Shown here one piece after another: positions 10,430 to 23,500 of a stretch of DNA of 64,000 nt; the first letter of the stretch is position 1; each line of letters begins with the position of its first letter. The notes under the pieces are model-generated. The model had not been told where the DNA came from, ran no database searches, and saw only the letters and a list, made by a program, of their open reading frames with translations. Source of the DNA: Acanthochromis polyacanthus (Eukaryota; Chordata; Actinopteri; Pomacentridae); assembly GCF_021347895.1 (NCBI RefSeq), contig NC_067122.1:39304082-39368081 (forward strand). Reading direction: 5' to 3'. The translations under genes and the position numbers were made by a program.

Positions 10430-13409
10430 TAAGCTGCCGGGAGAGCAATCAAACCCCCAGGGACATACAGAAGAGGAGCAGCAGACATTAATCACTGAGA
10501 TATGAAAAAATACATCATTTCAAGAGACAGGTCTACAGAAACATATGGTTAGATGTTGGCAGATAAGGAACGAAACAGGACGGGAGGAGGGAGTAAACAT
10601 GAGCAGTCTGAAACAAAGTAACAACCAAGGGTGAATGAGGCGTCGACGGTTTAAATAAACCAGCTCTTTCAACTGATGTGAGTCATCGGTTCATGTTTCA
10701 TTTTGGTTCTTCACACACTTTGTCTTTTAAATCTTTTTTTTTTACATTTCAAAGGATACAGTTATGTTGAGCAACTCCTTAGGCACGATAACATGTCAAA
10801 ATTATTACTTTACCTATGAAAATCACCGCAAAAAGAGGCCTCATGTGAGGAGTAGGTTTGCTTGTGCTAACCTCCTGTGAGCAGGCTAACTTGCTTTGCA
10901 TGTTATTTCAAAACAGAGTGATATCTACTGGATTTTAGTATAATGTACCTCAACTGAGTGGTAGAGATGGCTGAAACAGGTGGAATTAAGTAAAACACAT
11001 TTTTCAAGAAGATATAGTGAGTCAAAATGTGCTCTACCAAATGGTTGAGCATTAAAGGGTTCAAATGACTTTTAGCAGTAATTGTGACAGCAGTGTACAT
11101 GCACATTTTAACTCATTGGGCAGATTTGAATCCGGACCTTTACAATAAAAGGCCAAACTTTGATAGTTTCCATGCACTGAGGTGACAACAAGTGGCTTGT
11201 CACAATATTCATGCTAAAAAGAAAATTCACACCAAGACACAAGAGAGGTAACTTGAATTTAAAATGAAGTGAAGCAACTATTAATGATTTAAGTTTAGAT
11301 AACCTTGTAGTCAGCTAAAAATAGAAAAGACTGAAATATGGTGCCAATAACACAACTCCTGAATCTTAATATTCAGTGTAGGTGGAAGCACTGGACTGAG
11401 GCGGCAGCATTTCTAAGGCAGACTTGACATCATTTGCATGACACAAATATAAGGATGAAAAAGCCAAGTATAAGTCCCACATTGGAAAGCCCTGGTAACA
11501 AAGAGTGCTGGAAATGCAGCAGGGGAGTGTAAAAAACCGTTTTCCACAGCTTGAATGCATGACCATGTGAAGCCTGGATGTTACGGAGGCTCTCAGTGTT
11601 GAAGTTATAAAAGTTTGGACTCTTGCTCTCAGAATGTGTTACAGCAGCTGTGGCAGCAGTGGGAGAAGCAGTGAGACCGAAACTTCTTTCGCTTTGACAG
11701 ATCCCGCTCTCGACAGGAGGAGGAAACTTCTATTTGCCAAGCGGGAGCTGTAACAGCAGGTTTTTCATTTACCAAAGTACCCAAAATAACTTCTCCTGCC
11801 TTGGAACAGTCTACAGCAAGATGCCTTGAGAACAAGAGAGAGAGCTGAAGGCATCATAAACAGCAGTTTTCTGTGACACATAATGAACCGACCTCGATCT
11901 GTATAGAAATCCGAGGTTTGACAACAAGCGGAACAAGCAGTCAACAGCAGCACAGCGGGAACCGCAGGGCCGGTGGATATATTAAGGCTTTTTATTATAT
12001 ATTTAACAGAATGTGCGCATGATAATGAGTTTCTACACCTGGATAATATCATAACATCTACATAAAAGGAAAAGACCTGGGATCGTCAATCACAAAAAAA
12101 TGCCACCTCTGCCATTCAGTATTTCATATGCAGGAGAATTCATTTTGTTGGATGCCTCAACATAGAAATAATACAAACAATCGGTCCCCTAGTCTGTGCT
12201 CTCAGACGGCAGAACCGGGCTGTGTTCATTCATCCTCAATGGATTTATAACAACGCCTGTCTAGAAGGGGTATTAGGACCATGTGTGTGTGTGAGAGAGG
12301 CTCACAGAGGAAAAGAAAAGAAAAAAAAGCAATGGGAATGAACAAGAAAAGATAAATGTGTGGAAGAGATGGCAAGACTCTCTGGGAAAAGAAGCAAAAG
12401 AAAATGATCGACAGCAAGGATAGAAAAATGACAGTGATTGTGACCGGACCAAGGAAGAGCCTGGATGAATTCTGGAGATTATAATGGCCTCTATTCAAGA
12501 TCTCATTTATTTTTGTTTGGGGTGTCACATCCCCCCTTTTTAAGCACTTTGATACCCACTTTATCTATTTATTTCTTCCCTTATCTTACTATCTCTGTGC
12601 TCTTTCCTTTATACCATTCATTTTTCCTAATTTCTTTATCAGATTCTTCCTTTTCTTCATCACAGTGCTGCATTCTTCACTGCCTCTCTTGCTGTACTTC
12701 TTCAGTGATAAATCACTGTATCCTTTGAGCTCAAGTAACTTCATTTTGACAAAGTCATGCAGCATTTTGGCCTTTGAATCAAAGCCAAATCACACGTAAT
12801 TTTCATTAACACCAGCCAGCAGGCCATCAGTGGTAACACTTGCTGTACACTGCCAGCGGAGGCTTGGTTCTTACTTTTATGGGTTTCACCATCAATTATA
12901 ATCAAGGCTGGATTACCATCAGAGCAAAGCGGGTAACTGCCCAAGGGCTCTATGCCCTCAGGGGCCCTGAAAGCTCGAGCTTTACTTCATATTATTCTGG
13001 TCGACATAATTTGATTCATGGCAAATTTGTTGGATATTTTCACCACTGAAGTAGAATATTACCCAACCGTCCATCTCTGTCTTATAGAGTGACTCTATAT
13101 CTCAAGTTTTAGAACTTCTATTTAAGTTTAAACTTCACTCATTTTGTTGAAAGCTACAATTTTTTTTCTCCAAATTCCAAAATGGACATATTTAAATGTT
13201 TGAACATGGTTCACAAGTAAGAAAACCAACATATTGAGTTTATTATAATAGAAAACAAACTGAGAAGCTAGCAAATATTTACATTTATCAAGATGGTATT
13301 AGAGAATATTTGTTTCAGTTTTTGTTTAAAACATAACAATTAATCAATTCTTTGTCATTTGTGTAGCTATCTGTCTTCTGCATGGATAAAATTTTTTTAA
13401 AGTACTGGG
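10430..13409. other. No gene seen
   Basis: Only short frames without recognisable domains occur here. Around 12905-12985 a segment (AAGGGCTCTATGCCCTCAGG...) looks like a piece of an old dispersed repeat, but I cannot name it. Confidence 0.45.
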
Positions 13410-13420
13410 TAATTTCTGGG

Positions 13421-13792
13421 CTGTACAGTGGCTCGGAGGTTAGCACTTTTGCCTTGCAGCTAGAAAATTCCTGATTCATGTTCAGGCCTTGCCAGGATCT
13501 TTCTGCATGGAGTTTGCATGTTCTCCCTGTGCAAGTGTGGGTTTTCTACAGGTACGTTGGCTTCCTCCCACAGTCCAAAAACATGCTGAGGTTAATTGGT
13601 GATACTACATTGTCCATAGGTGTGAATGTGATTGTTTGTCTGTATATGTAGCCCTGTGATAGATTGTTGACCTGTCCAGGTGTCCCCTGCCTTCACCTTA
13701 AGTCAGGTGGGATAGACTCCAGCCCCACTGCGACCTTAATGAGGATTAAGCGGTGTATAGAGAATGAATGGATGGATGGATGGATGGATAGT
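13421..13792 (+). repeat. Teleost (GGAT)n-tailed retroposon, near full length
   Basis: This copy begins CTGTACAGTGGCTCGGAGGT and contains the recognisable core GGAGTTTGCATGTTCTCCCTG and CTTCCTCCCACAGTCCAAAA. It ends in (GGAT)n at 13765-13789. It is bounded by an 11-bp direct repeat TAATTTCTGGG (13410-13420 and 13793-13803), as expected for target-primed retrotransposition. The family is very abundant in bony fish. I do not assign a Repbase name. Confidence 0.8.
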
Positions 13793-13803
13793 TAATTTCT
13801 GGG

Positions 13804-16233
13804 AGCCTTGGGAGATTAGTGAAACTGACGTGTTGTAATGCTCCGTATGGGCCCAACAACAGAATTCTCTGCTCCGTAGCCCCACAGGAGGTGAATGTAA
13901 TATTTGGGTCTGCGGTAGCTATCTTCACTGTTCACTAAAAGAAAAACGATTCAGGGAATTACTTTTTCCAACCTGAGACTTACTGGCCTTGGCTTATTTC
14001 TTTTGAAGTACATGTACTAGAACACATTTTCATTGAGTACAAGCTGTGCACCCCCTACACATTTCTATCATATATGTGTTGTTTGGGTTCACTGCACCCG
14101 GGGTAATGAAAATGTGGGAATTGTATGTGAAAACAAGTACACATGGTAAGAAAAGTTTTTCCTGCTACCTGGGCCTGCTGTTGATGAATGTTTGTGTGGG
14201 TTTCTTTAGATTTGCACCATGTTTCATAGATTGAACACAAGCCTCTGTACCATTTTACAGGCATTATTGCCAAATATAGATTCACCTCTGCGCACATCCA
14301 TCCCACCTCCACCAGTACACCCCACTAACCCTCTGCTTCATCTCCATGTCCTCCAACACATGCAAGGATTCCAGTTTCTTTTCAAAATCGGGAAGCACTT
14401 CCCAACTTCTCTGTGGACGCTATGCACACACTCATGCAGATTTAAACATAATAAGAACCTGTCTGCTTTCACATATTCCTGCAGGTACCATCCTGTACAA
14501 TGTTATTTCAAATATTCAAAATACTCTAGATTCTCGTGCTTTATCTCAGCTGCAAAAATGGGGGCAGGACACAACAAATGAATAGCTCAGTGTGTGTGGC
14601 TGCATTTCATGATGGCTCAACACTGGAAAAAAAGATTCTCTACTCAGAGAGCCAAAAGCAATTTTAGAAAAGGGAAAGAAGATGATGTATGTAGGCCCAG
14701 GAAGGACAAGAACACACGATGAATGTACAGAACATGAATCAAGTGCAAGGAATGCATTTGCAGAACACAGTCAGTAAAACTGTCCCTCAGGTGTTGCGTA
14801 GACTTTCAACAACCAAGAACATGACTGAGTATTTCCACCGGATACTGCAGTGTACCGATGGCAGTCAGGCTTGCGGTGAAGATTTCTGTCTGCAGATCTG
14901 ACTGAATTATAGCTTGCCTTTCTGTACCATAGAGCCGTGTTACAGTGTTTGAGCAGAGTTGTAGGTGAGCTGGTGTGCTCGAGCTGCAAAAGGCGGATGG
15001 GTGAAGAAACATTTGGGAAATTAATAGATCTTCACATTCTAGAAGAAGCCATGTGTAGAGCTACATCTAAACCATTTTAAGGTAGAAAATTATTATTTCC
15101 ATCTTATATATAAGTAATATATCTTATCTGTTTATAAGTGGCAAGGGAACTTTATGGCTTCACTTAAATGTAGTGTCAAAAAATGATTTAATTCAAAGAA
15201 ATAAACATCAATAGTGATTAAAACTCTATTTCATGTATATTCGTTCAAGATAAACATGCTTTTCCACTCATGCCTAATATGTATATTTGTGCCATCCCTA
15301 TAAAGGAGCCGAGGCAAGGTAAGGGAAATGCAATATGCATATGGTATTTATTTTAAAGTCAAATAAGGACTGTTTTTCAGGTTTTCATAGTCCCCTGTAA
15401 TTGAAGCCACACAGAGGTCAGACCACCTTTAAACCTGACATCTATGAAAGTAGCTTTAACTCTTCTGGACTATGCATTATAGATTTTCAAACAGAAAGCA
15501 ATGCCTTTAAGTTGACTGTTTCAAAGTTGAACAGGAACTGCTGATGCCTTTTACTGTTTTGACTTAGAAACTCAGAAATGCAAATTATTGGATTATGGTT
15601 CCTTTCAGCAGTCTGCATCGAGTATGGCTTTTCTCATACTGTATAATATATACAGTGTTGTATGATGGGGCTGGGATTCTATCTGGCTTTGTTGCGACTT
15701 GTGATGAGAATTTGTCTTCTATAATTTCACCATCCTTATTTGATTCCCAACTATCTTAGGAAGTATTTGCATCTTCGTAATAGTCTGTAGTAAAGTTCTG
15801 TCTTTGTGAGATTTCTGTTTTGCCATTTGACATATTCCTCCTTGTCCTTTCCAGATTCCACTGACATCATGACATGTGAGCATAGAAAACCTCATGCTGT
15901 TTCTTTTTTCTTTACTTTTTTTCTGTCTCTGTCAATGTATGTGGTAACATATGGTGGGTGGTGGAGAGCAGGAAACATCTTACCTTTCGGACACTTCATG
16001 TTATCACTGTTACCGATAGACAGAAAGGCAAACGCATTCACGGCAGGGCTACTGTATGCAACACACAACTCCTGTTTGCACTTGATGGCCAGGTTTAAGC
16101 AGCTGCTGTGTCTGGTGCTATGTGTCAGGACCGCCATATGTTTCCTTGCTCTTGACATTTCAATGAATAAATACTGAAGCCATTTTTAGTCACCGGTATC
16201 AATCTACAAACACCTGAGGTTGTGGTGAGTGTC

Positions 16234-16285
<52 letters not shown>

Positions 16286-18444
16286 TGTGTGTAAGTATGT
16301 GAAAAGGCATTAGTCTGGACTCACATAGTGGTCAGATAAGAGAGTAATGTCGCTCTCAAACACACACACAGCCTGGAAAGCAACCATTTTTCTTCTGGTT
16401 GCCGCTGCTGCCCCAACCACCATCAAACATTCAACAGCCATAAATGCTGTGAAATATCTCGGTGGCTCTCCATCTTCTCAGCTTCTAACAAGGGCTATGG
16501 AGTCCATTCACATTTGATTCAATATTATGTCAAATAAAAGCTGCTTTTTTCACTATTTTTCACCTGTTTGAGGGCAAAACATTTTATGAAAAGGTTAGTT
16601 TTTTAATAGAATGTGTTCAACTGTAAGGGCACACTGAAGAACCTCAAGCTTTTTGATGAGAGACACTTTTGCAGTCCAGCAGGTCTCTGTATCCATAACA
16701 GGTCCGAAGTGAGACCAAAAAAAAAAAAAAAAAAAAAAAATCTATTTTCTGTCTGCAGTTTCAAGGGGTAAGTCCTCATTAGAATAAACAAGACAATTTC
16801 TGATGTCGGTCTGCCTTCACTACTTTCATACATTTGACAATGTTTTACATTTCAAGCAGAAAACTAATGCATTGTAGTCATTGTCAGAACAACTGTCTCC
16901 TCCAGTTTTAAAAACGTGTTAAATCTGCACTAATTGACAATTTTCATAGCAAAAATTAATCAAATTATGTGATGTGAAAGGGGAATTTTCAGCTGATTTG
17001 GGCTTAACCATTAAGGCTAATTGTTTAGGTGTTGCTGCAACTTTACCATCTCATTGCATTGTCACTGCCCCCAACTTAATTCCAGCTGGTAACTAGTTTA
17101 AAAAATAACAAAAACACTGTACACAACCTCTTGAGCAACAAACAGGCATTTAAGCTCCAGTTAACAACTACTTCATGCAAATCATAGCATAGAAGCTAAA
17201 AGAGAGTGAGTATTGAACTAATATTCATCAGAAAATTTGACAGAAAATGAATAATAAAATGATTTGACACATTCATCATGATTGATACATGTCAGCGTCG
17301 CGTATACAGTTTGTTCTGATGTTCAATACTTCTTCAATGTAGCTAGGTTTATATATTGTTGAGCACATTTCAGTATAACAAAATGCATTCTGTTTTTGTT
17401 AGACTGTAACTAAATTACACAATACTGGTTTTAAAATTGATATTTTCTAAATTATAGTGTCTTCTTGAAACTACTGATCATCAGCAGCTTTAGATGTTTT
17501 GTAATTTTTCAATAAAAAGTCCCCTTTCTTTCAAATAAAAAGCACCTTTATTAATTTTGTACCATGTTTTCCATTTCAACATGAAAATTCATTTTTCCTT
17601 CAGACAGAATGGATAATGATTTGCGAAATGCTTAACATTCACTTATAACTCACTTTTTTATCTTTATTTATGGTTTTTTTGGTTTTTTTAATTTCTGGCT
17701 CATCACACCAGTCTTCTGATATGAAAGAATATGAACCAGTATTTTGTCTTTTGAGGGAAAGTCCACTGCACAGGCTGATCAAGATGGAACAATGCCAGAA
17801 TGACATAGAATTAGAAATTTTAATTTAATTAATTAATTTATTTTTTAGACAGATTAATTTGCAAGTTTTAGTAGCATCAGATGAAGAGCTTGCAGAGATA
17901 AATGAAGGAGGTTGGTCTGAGAAGATGAAAAGCTGCTACAGGACCTGAGTCACAAACCCTCTTCCAATACCTGGAAAGAAGAAAAACTGTGCATATACAC
18001 AACAAAAGCAAACCTGAGGAAGATGCTGTAGCTCTGTCAGTTCAAGTAATGATTCTAAATAGTTAAAATGAAATGTACATCCATACGACATATGCAATGT
18101 TGCATCTGACAGTGTAGCATGTCAAATCTCATCCAGTGCGTGGGTGGAAAAGATAACCCGACTGCACCTGGGATACAGAGAGGGTTGCTTTATAAAGAAA
18201 ATAAAGCCTTTCAAAATGTACAGACTTTCTGCAACATGACAGTGAAAGAAAAGGTGGAGGAGAGGGTGAAGGAGATGCAACATGGAGAGGAAAGAAAAAG
18301 ACACAGTAGTGAGAGTGATGCGGCAACAAAGGAAGGTGGACCATCGTGCTTGGTACCAAGGACACTACTGACAGCAGGTCTTTATGCTTCTGTCAAGACT
18401 CATCGAGTGAAAATAGTCTCTTCGTAAATGAGCACACAGACAAA
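13804..18444. other. No gene seen; microsatellites and poly(A)
   Basis: No coding region is supported. A (TG)n tract occupies 16234-16292 and a 24-base A run 16717-16740. The 102-residue frame at 18119-18427 is low-complexity and acidic/basic, with no family signature. Confidence 0.5.
16234..16292 (+). repeat. (TG)n microsatellite
   Basis: About 29 TG dinucleotides with one TA interruption near the end. Confidence 0.95.
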
Positions 18445-19230
18445 GAAATGTGGGTAACACTTTATAATAACTATACACTATTAAGCATTAGTTAAGCATT
18501 GGTTCAGCATAATTTCAGCATTAGTTAATCCTTAAATCCTCATGAACTCATCATGAATTCACCATTAGTAATAAGTTACAAAGCATTAGTAAAGACAGTT
18601 TTAAATGTTCAACTAACACATTATGAAGCATTAGTTAAACATTAGTAAAGTGCTTAATTCATCGTTAACTCATCATTTGTAACTAATTAGTTATACGTGC
18701 TTAATTAATCATGAATTCATGATCTGTATGGCATTTATTATGCATTACTAAGCACTTAATAAATCCGGTTAAAAATGTTTTGTTGCTCATTGATAATCTC
18801 AGTTGTTAATACTTTATAAAGGGTTAACAACTGTGTTAGTATATGATTTACAAACACATATTCATACTCAATGAATAACTTATTAATGCGGTTACTACTC
18901 ATTAGTTAAGTATATGAGCCCATCTAAAGTGAGGACTATCTATGCTTTATAAAGCATTTATAAATGACACAGAAGCAAAGACATACAAAGTGTCAGTTTT
19001 ATTGGTCCCAAACAATACAAGCTCTTTTAAATACACACTTTAAACAAATACAATCTATAAGATTTCAAGTAAACTTGACAAACATCTTCAAATAACAACA
19101 GTCTGTGATCGTATAAAATAGAAACATAAAATACAAGCTCTTTTAAATACACACTTTGCAATCCTTAACATTTCAAGTAAACTGGTGAACTATCTCTTTA
19201 GGGCACACACACACCAGAGGTAAGTGGGTG

Positions 19231-19648
19231 CCCTTGAAGTGCACAAAGTGCTTTACAGTAAGACAAATATACCGTTTTCAAATATTGCAAGATAACACTA
19301 GATAATTTCTGCAACCTGTTTGCCTCTACGATCAGCTGTCATCTTACCAGCGTGACTTCTGCATTTTGGAGCATGCGCACTAGCGTTTTTGACGGTAAGA
19401 GCATGCACAGTAGCGTCTTACACGTCCCAGAGTCCTACAAGTCCCAGTCTCCTCCGCAGTTCTGGAGAGTGAGACCGCGCGGGTTTTTTTTAATTTTCTC
19501 AAATGCGGAAGTCGGAGAGAGAACCCGCTGGAGAGATGACAGCTGATCGTAGAGGCATACAGGTTGCAGAAATTATCTCGTGTTATCTTGCAATATTTGA
19601 AAACGGTATATTTGTTTTACTGTAAAGCACTTTGTGCAATTCAAGGGC
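19231..19648. repeat. Internal hairpin A of the foldback element
   Basis: The stem pairs 19231-19343 with 19535-19648; for example GATCAGCTGTCATC on the left matches GATGACAGCTGATC on the right. The loop is about 190 bp, relatively CpG-rich, and contains two diverged copies of GCATGCGCACTAGCG / GCATGCACAGTAGCG. Confidence 0.85.
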
Positions 19649-19838
19649 ACACACACACCAAAAGTAGGTGGCTGCCTGATTCTGGGATTCCGCCAATGTA
19701 ATTCAATGGGAAACGAGCGGATTCCTCCTCCTGCAACTTTTACCTTTGGTAGGAGGAGGAATGCACTCGTTTCCCATTGAAATGCACTGGCGGAATCCCA
19801 GAATCAGGCAGCCACTTACTTCTGGTGTGTGTGTGCCC
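19645..19838. repeat. Internal hairpin B of the foldback element
   Basis: The stem pairs 19645-19732 with 19750-19838 (GGCTGCCTGATTCTGGGATT against AATCCCAGAATCAGGCAGCC). The loop is only about 17 bases. The base of the stem repeats the GGGCACACACACACCA motif that also ends the left outer arm at 19201-19216, so hairpins A and B sit side by side on the outer stem like a cruciform. Confidence 0.85.
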
Positions 19839-20599
19839 TAAAGAGATAGTTCACCAGTTTACTTGAAATGTTAAGGATTGCAAAGTGTGTATTTAAAAGA
19901 GCTTGTATTTTATTTTTCTACTTTATACGATCACAGACTGTTGTTATTTGAAGATGTTTGTCAAGTTTACTTGAAATCTTATAGATTGTATTTGTTTAAA
20001 GTGTGTATTTAAAAGAGCTTGTATTGTTTGGGACCAATAAAACTGACACTTTGTATGTCTTTGCTTCTGTGTCATTTATAAATGCTTTATAAAGCATAGA
20101 TAGTCCTCACTTTAGATGGGCTCACGGAATATACTTAACTAATGAGTAGCAACCGCATTAATAAGTTATTCATTGAGTATGAGTATGTGTTTGTAAATCA
20201 TATACTAACACAGTTGCTAACCCTTTAGAAAGTATTAACAACTGAGATTATCAATGAGCAACAAAACATTTTTAACCGGATTTATTAAGTGCTTAGTAAT
20301 GCATAATAAATGCCATACAGATCATGAATTCATGATTAATTAAGCACGTATAACTAATTAGTTACAAATGATGAGTTAACGATGAATTAAGCACTTTACT
20401 AATGTTTAACTAATGCTTCATAATGTGTTAGTTGAACATTTAAAACTGTCTTTACTAAAGCTTTGTAATGCATTACTAATGGTGAATTCATGATGAGTTC
20501 ATGAGGATTTAAGGATTAACTAATGCTGAAATTATGCTGAACCAATGCTTAACTAATGCTTAATAGTGTATAGTTATTATAAAGTGTTACCGAAATGTG

Positions 20600-23500
20600 G
20601 GACTTTCTGACCTTTCAGCAGTAATTATTATTAATACAACAATGATTACAGAAATAATAGGTAATAAAAAGCTTGTTATCCCATTGCTTGTTGCCATTGA
20701 CAGGAATCAATGGACAGAAAACAGGAGAATACACATGATTAAAAACAATTCAGTGACAGTAGCTGAAAAAAACCCCCACATTTTGTATAAAATTTAAAAC
20801 AAATGAAAACTAAAGTATCTTCTTTGATACATCTAGTCACCTGTCAAGTTGTTGTTAGTGTACGTTCACGTTCGTTGTTTATTATAACTATTATTATATA
20901 GTTTATATCATTTTCTGCATCACATGAAACATTTTAACGTCTATTTATGTGTCCCTGACTTGTAGTAGGAAAAATGATAGGGCTCTTCTATTCAAGTGGC
21001 CCACTGAGCCCTGACAGTGTGACACTGAGCCAGCGAGCACATTAACAGGACCCTGACACAAAAGCAGCTAAATGGAATCCAGCCATCATTCATTTTAGTA
21101 TTTCAGTATTATATACCGTAATTAGCTCTATTTAAAAAAGGCTCACAAAGGTAAAATGAAGAAAATGACTATGGTAATTAATACAAGGTTTAAATGCAAA
21201 CAAACACAGTGGTGTGAACAAAATGCGTTGCCAAAGCCAGTTTCTGTCCGATCTACGTACATCCAATACTGATCAAACGGGTGGCTGAGAAGGAGCTGTA
21301 GAACTGTTCCAGAGCAGATCTTGTTGCGTGGCATTATTGGGGAGTACACTGCACTTGCGCTTGCTCTACAACATGTTCATGTGGGTGGTACTTGTCAAAG
21401 TAACATTGCATGACTCAAGGCTTCCCAGGAGAACACTGCAACAAGACGGCCAATAACAATCACTTCACCCGTCAGTGGTTTAAATGTTGTGGCAGATCAT
21501 TGGTAGAAATGCTTCAGTTTAATGTCTGAACAACAAACCTCACAGTTGTTCTGTTGGTGGAAACAGTGGAATCTGAAATTAAGAGTGATCATCAGCTAAT
21601 TGTTGTGGGTCTTTTTTAAACTGTGAAATGATTGTTGAGACATTTCATGATTTATTATCAAGGCTAAGTCTTTTAAGTGGTTCTATGGGGTCCTATTGAC
21701 AGATCAGTGCTTAATCCTCACATCAGTATGCTAATATGCTCACATTGACCATGCTAATATGCTGATTTCCAGGTAATGTTTGTCATCCTTTCTCTTTTCA
21801 TTTAACAGACTGACCTTTAATAATTAGTGTGAAACACAAACTACAGCTGAAGCTGATGAGAATTGCATAAGTTGTGCAAATATGTCATTGTAAACCAAAC
21901 CATTAAAGGAACTAAAATATAGCTAAAGATTGTGCGGAAGAAGGTTTTGGCTCAAACTCATTCCAGTTCATCTTTTGGGGATCAAGGACCAAAATTCACC
22001 ACTGTCCAACCAATAACTGTAGATACAATTCAATAAAAATCAAAAAATGTCCACCAGGTGTTGGCACTAAAGAAAAGTCAGAGTATCACCAGCATCAGTA
22101 TGCTTCATCATGCAAGGATCATAGCTGTTTGCATTAACTTTGATGGCCAGCCGTTCAACATTTGCTAAAATATTTCAGACGAGACAAAACTGCTGGACCA
22201 ACAGGTGTGCAGCCACAGCCCAATAAACAGAATGTTATTTTGATAATAAAGAGATGCATTTGAAAGGACATACACAGACAGCATGTTTGAAAAAATATGC
22301 TCATGTTTCTACTTTTATGTTACCTGAAGAAGTGTGTGTAGGACAGTATCGGGAATCTCACATTTCCTGAGAGCAAAGACCTTCTGATCCACAAGTAATG
22401 AGTTAAGATAGATGATAATATACAGGATATATCGCACAAGATGACATTTTTGTCTAAATACAGTGAGATTTTAGTAGGACATAAAGAAAGAACAACCTAC
22501 AATGTATCCACTGGATAGAGTGTGAGTTTGGTGTCCTGTAGAAACAGACCAAGTATTCGGTAAACATGTTCACTCACAAATAAACGAACATGTAGCCATA
22601 TTTATACTTCTAACTCTCCTATTAATGTCATCCTTGAGCTTTCCCCCCCAAAACAGCCAATAATTACCATGAATGTCTCCATTCAGTCCTTATAAGCCAC
22701 TCTCACATGTATGGATACACCCGAATGGCCTTGAACTCCTACCATTCTCCATTTAAATATACAAAATTCCAAAGAGCATGGCAGCGAAGAATGACTTTGC
22801 TGCTTTGACACGACTTCCAAATATTTACTAATTATTTATACAGTAGCAAATATGTGTTTTTTTACTCCCTGTTTATTTGTGGCTGTCATTGAATAGACAG
22901 AAAGGGTAAGACTTCACGCCTTCAGCATTATGAGTGAGCAGCATGGAGAAAAAAAGAGCTAAAACCAAACAGTGCCAACAGTGTCAGTCCCTCTGTTTCA
23001 ATCAGCACTGACATTTACATGTGAATATCTCGTAGATTTATAAATTCCAAACCATACATGCAACCTCTTTCTTAATTACATATTTATTCTGATAACTAAA
23101 CAGAAGCAACAAAATCCAAACCCTTATAAACTGCATTGTTATTGTCTGGAGCTTTGGCTGACAGTTTAGTCTTTTTTTTTTTTTTAATAGAGGAACAGGG
23201 CAGAAAAGACTTGTCAGTGACCAGCATGACTGGCCATCAGTAACAGGACATTTTTATACCTGACATTAGCCGCTCATGGGCAGTGGTTCATCATATGCCA
23301 CCATGCTACTGTTGCCTTTTAAACTGGTATTTCTGGACATTGGCATACCACCAGATCACCAGCTAGTTAAAATATTTGATTATACAAAGGCATAAAGTTG
23401 CCATGAAATCTACTAGGAATCAAAACTGGCACATATTTTATATGCTGCTTAACATCTCGTGTTTATGGGTTGCTTTTAGATCACTATTTCATACTTCTTC

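Larger units (their letters stand above)
18453..20591. mobile_element. Giant foldback DNA transposon, 2.14 kb
   Basis: The ends are perfect inverted repeats (GGTAACACTTTATAATAACT at the left, its complement at the right). They are flanked by an 8-bp target duplication GAAATGTG (18445-18452 and 20592-20599). The outer arms, about 780 bp each (18453-19231 and 19812-20591), are close inverted copies made largely of TTA/GCATTA-type repeats. There is no transposase. The middle holds two further inverted repeats (listed separately). An 8-bp duplication fits hAT or P-type elements, but the superfamily is not established. Confidence 0.88.

Noticed and set aside
12905..12985. GGGCTCTATGCCCTCAGGGGCCC-type palindromic segment
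   Set aside because: Looks like part of an old dispersed repeat but has no ends or duplication that I could define.
16125..16310. His/Thr repeat frames over CA/TG tracts (also at 48134-48373, 56869-57141 and 61634-61878)
   Set aside because: These are translations of microsatellites, not proteins.
18119..18427. 102-residue open frame
   Set aside because: No domain, no splice or promoter context, and overlapping frames on the other strand of similar length.
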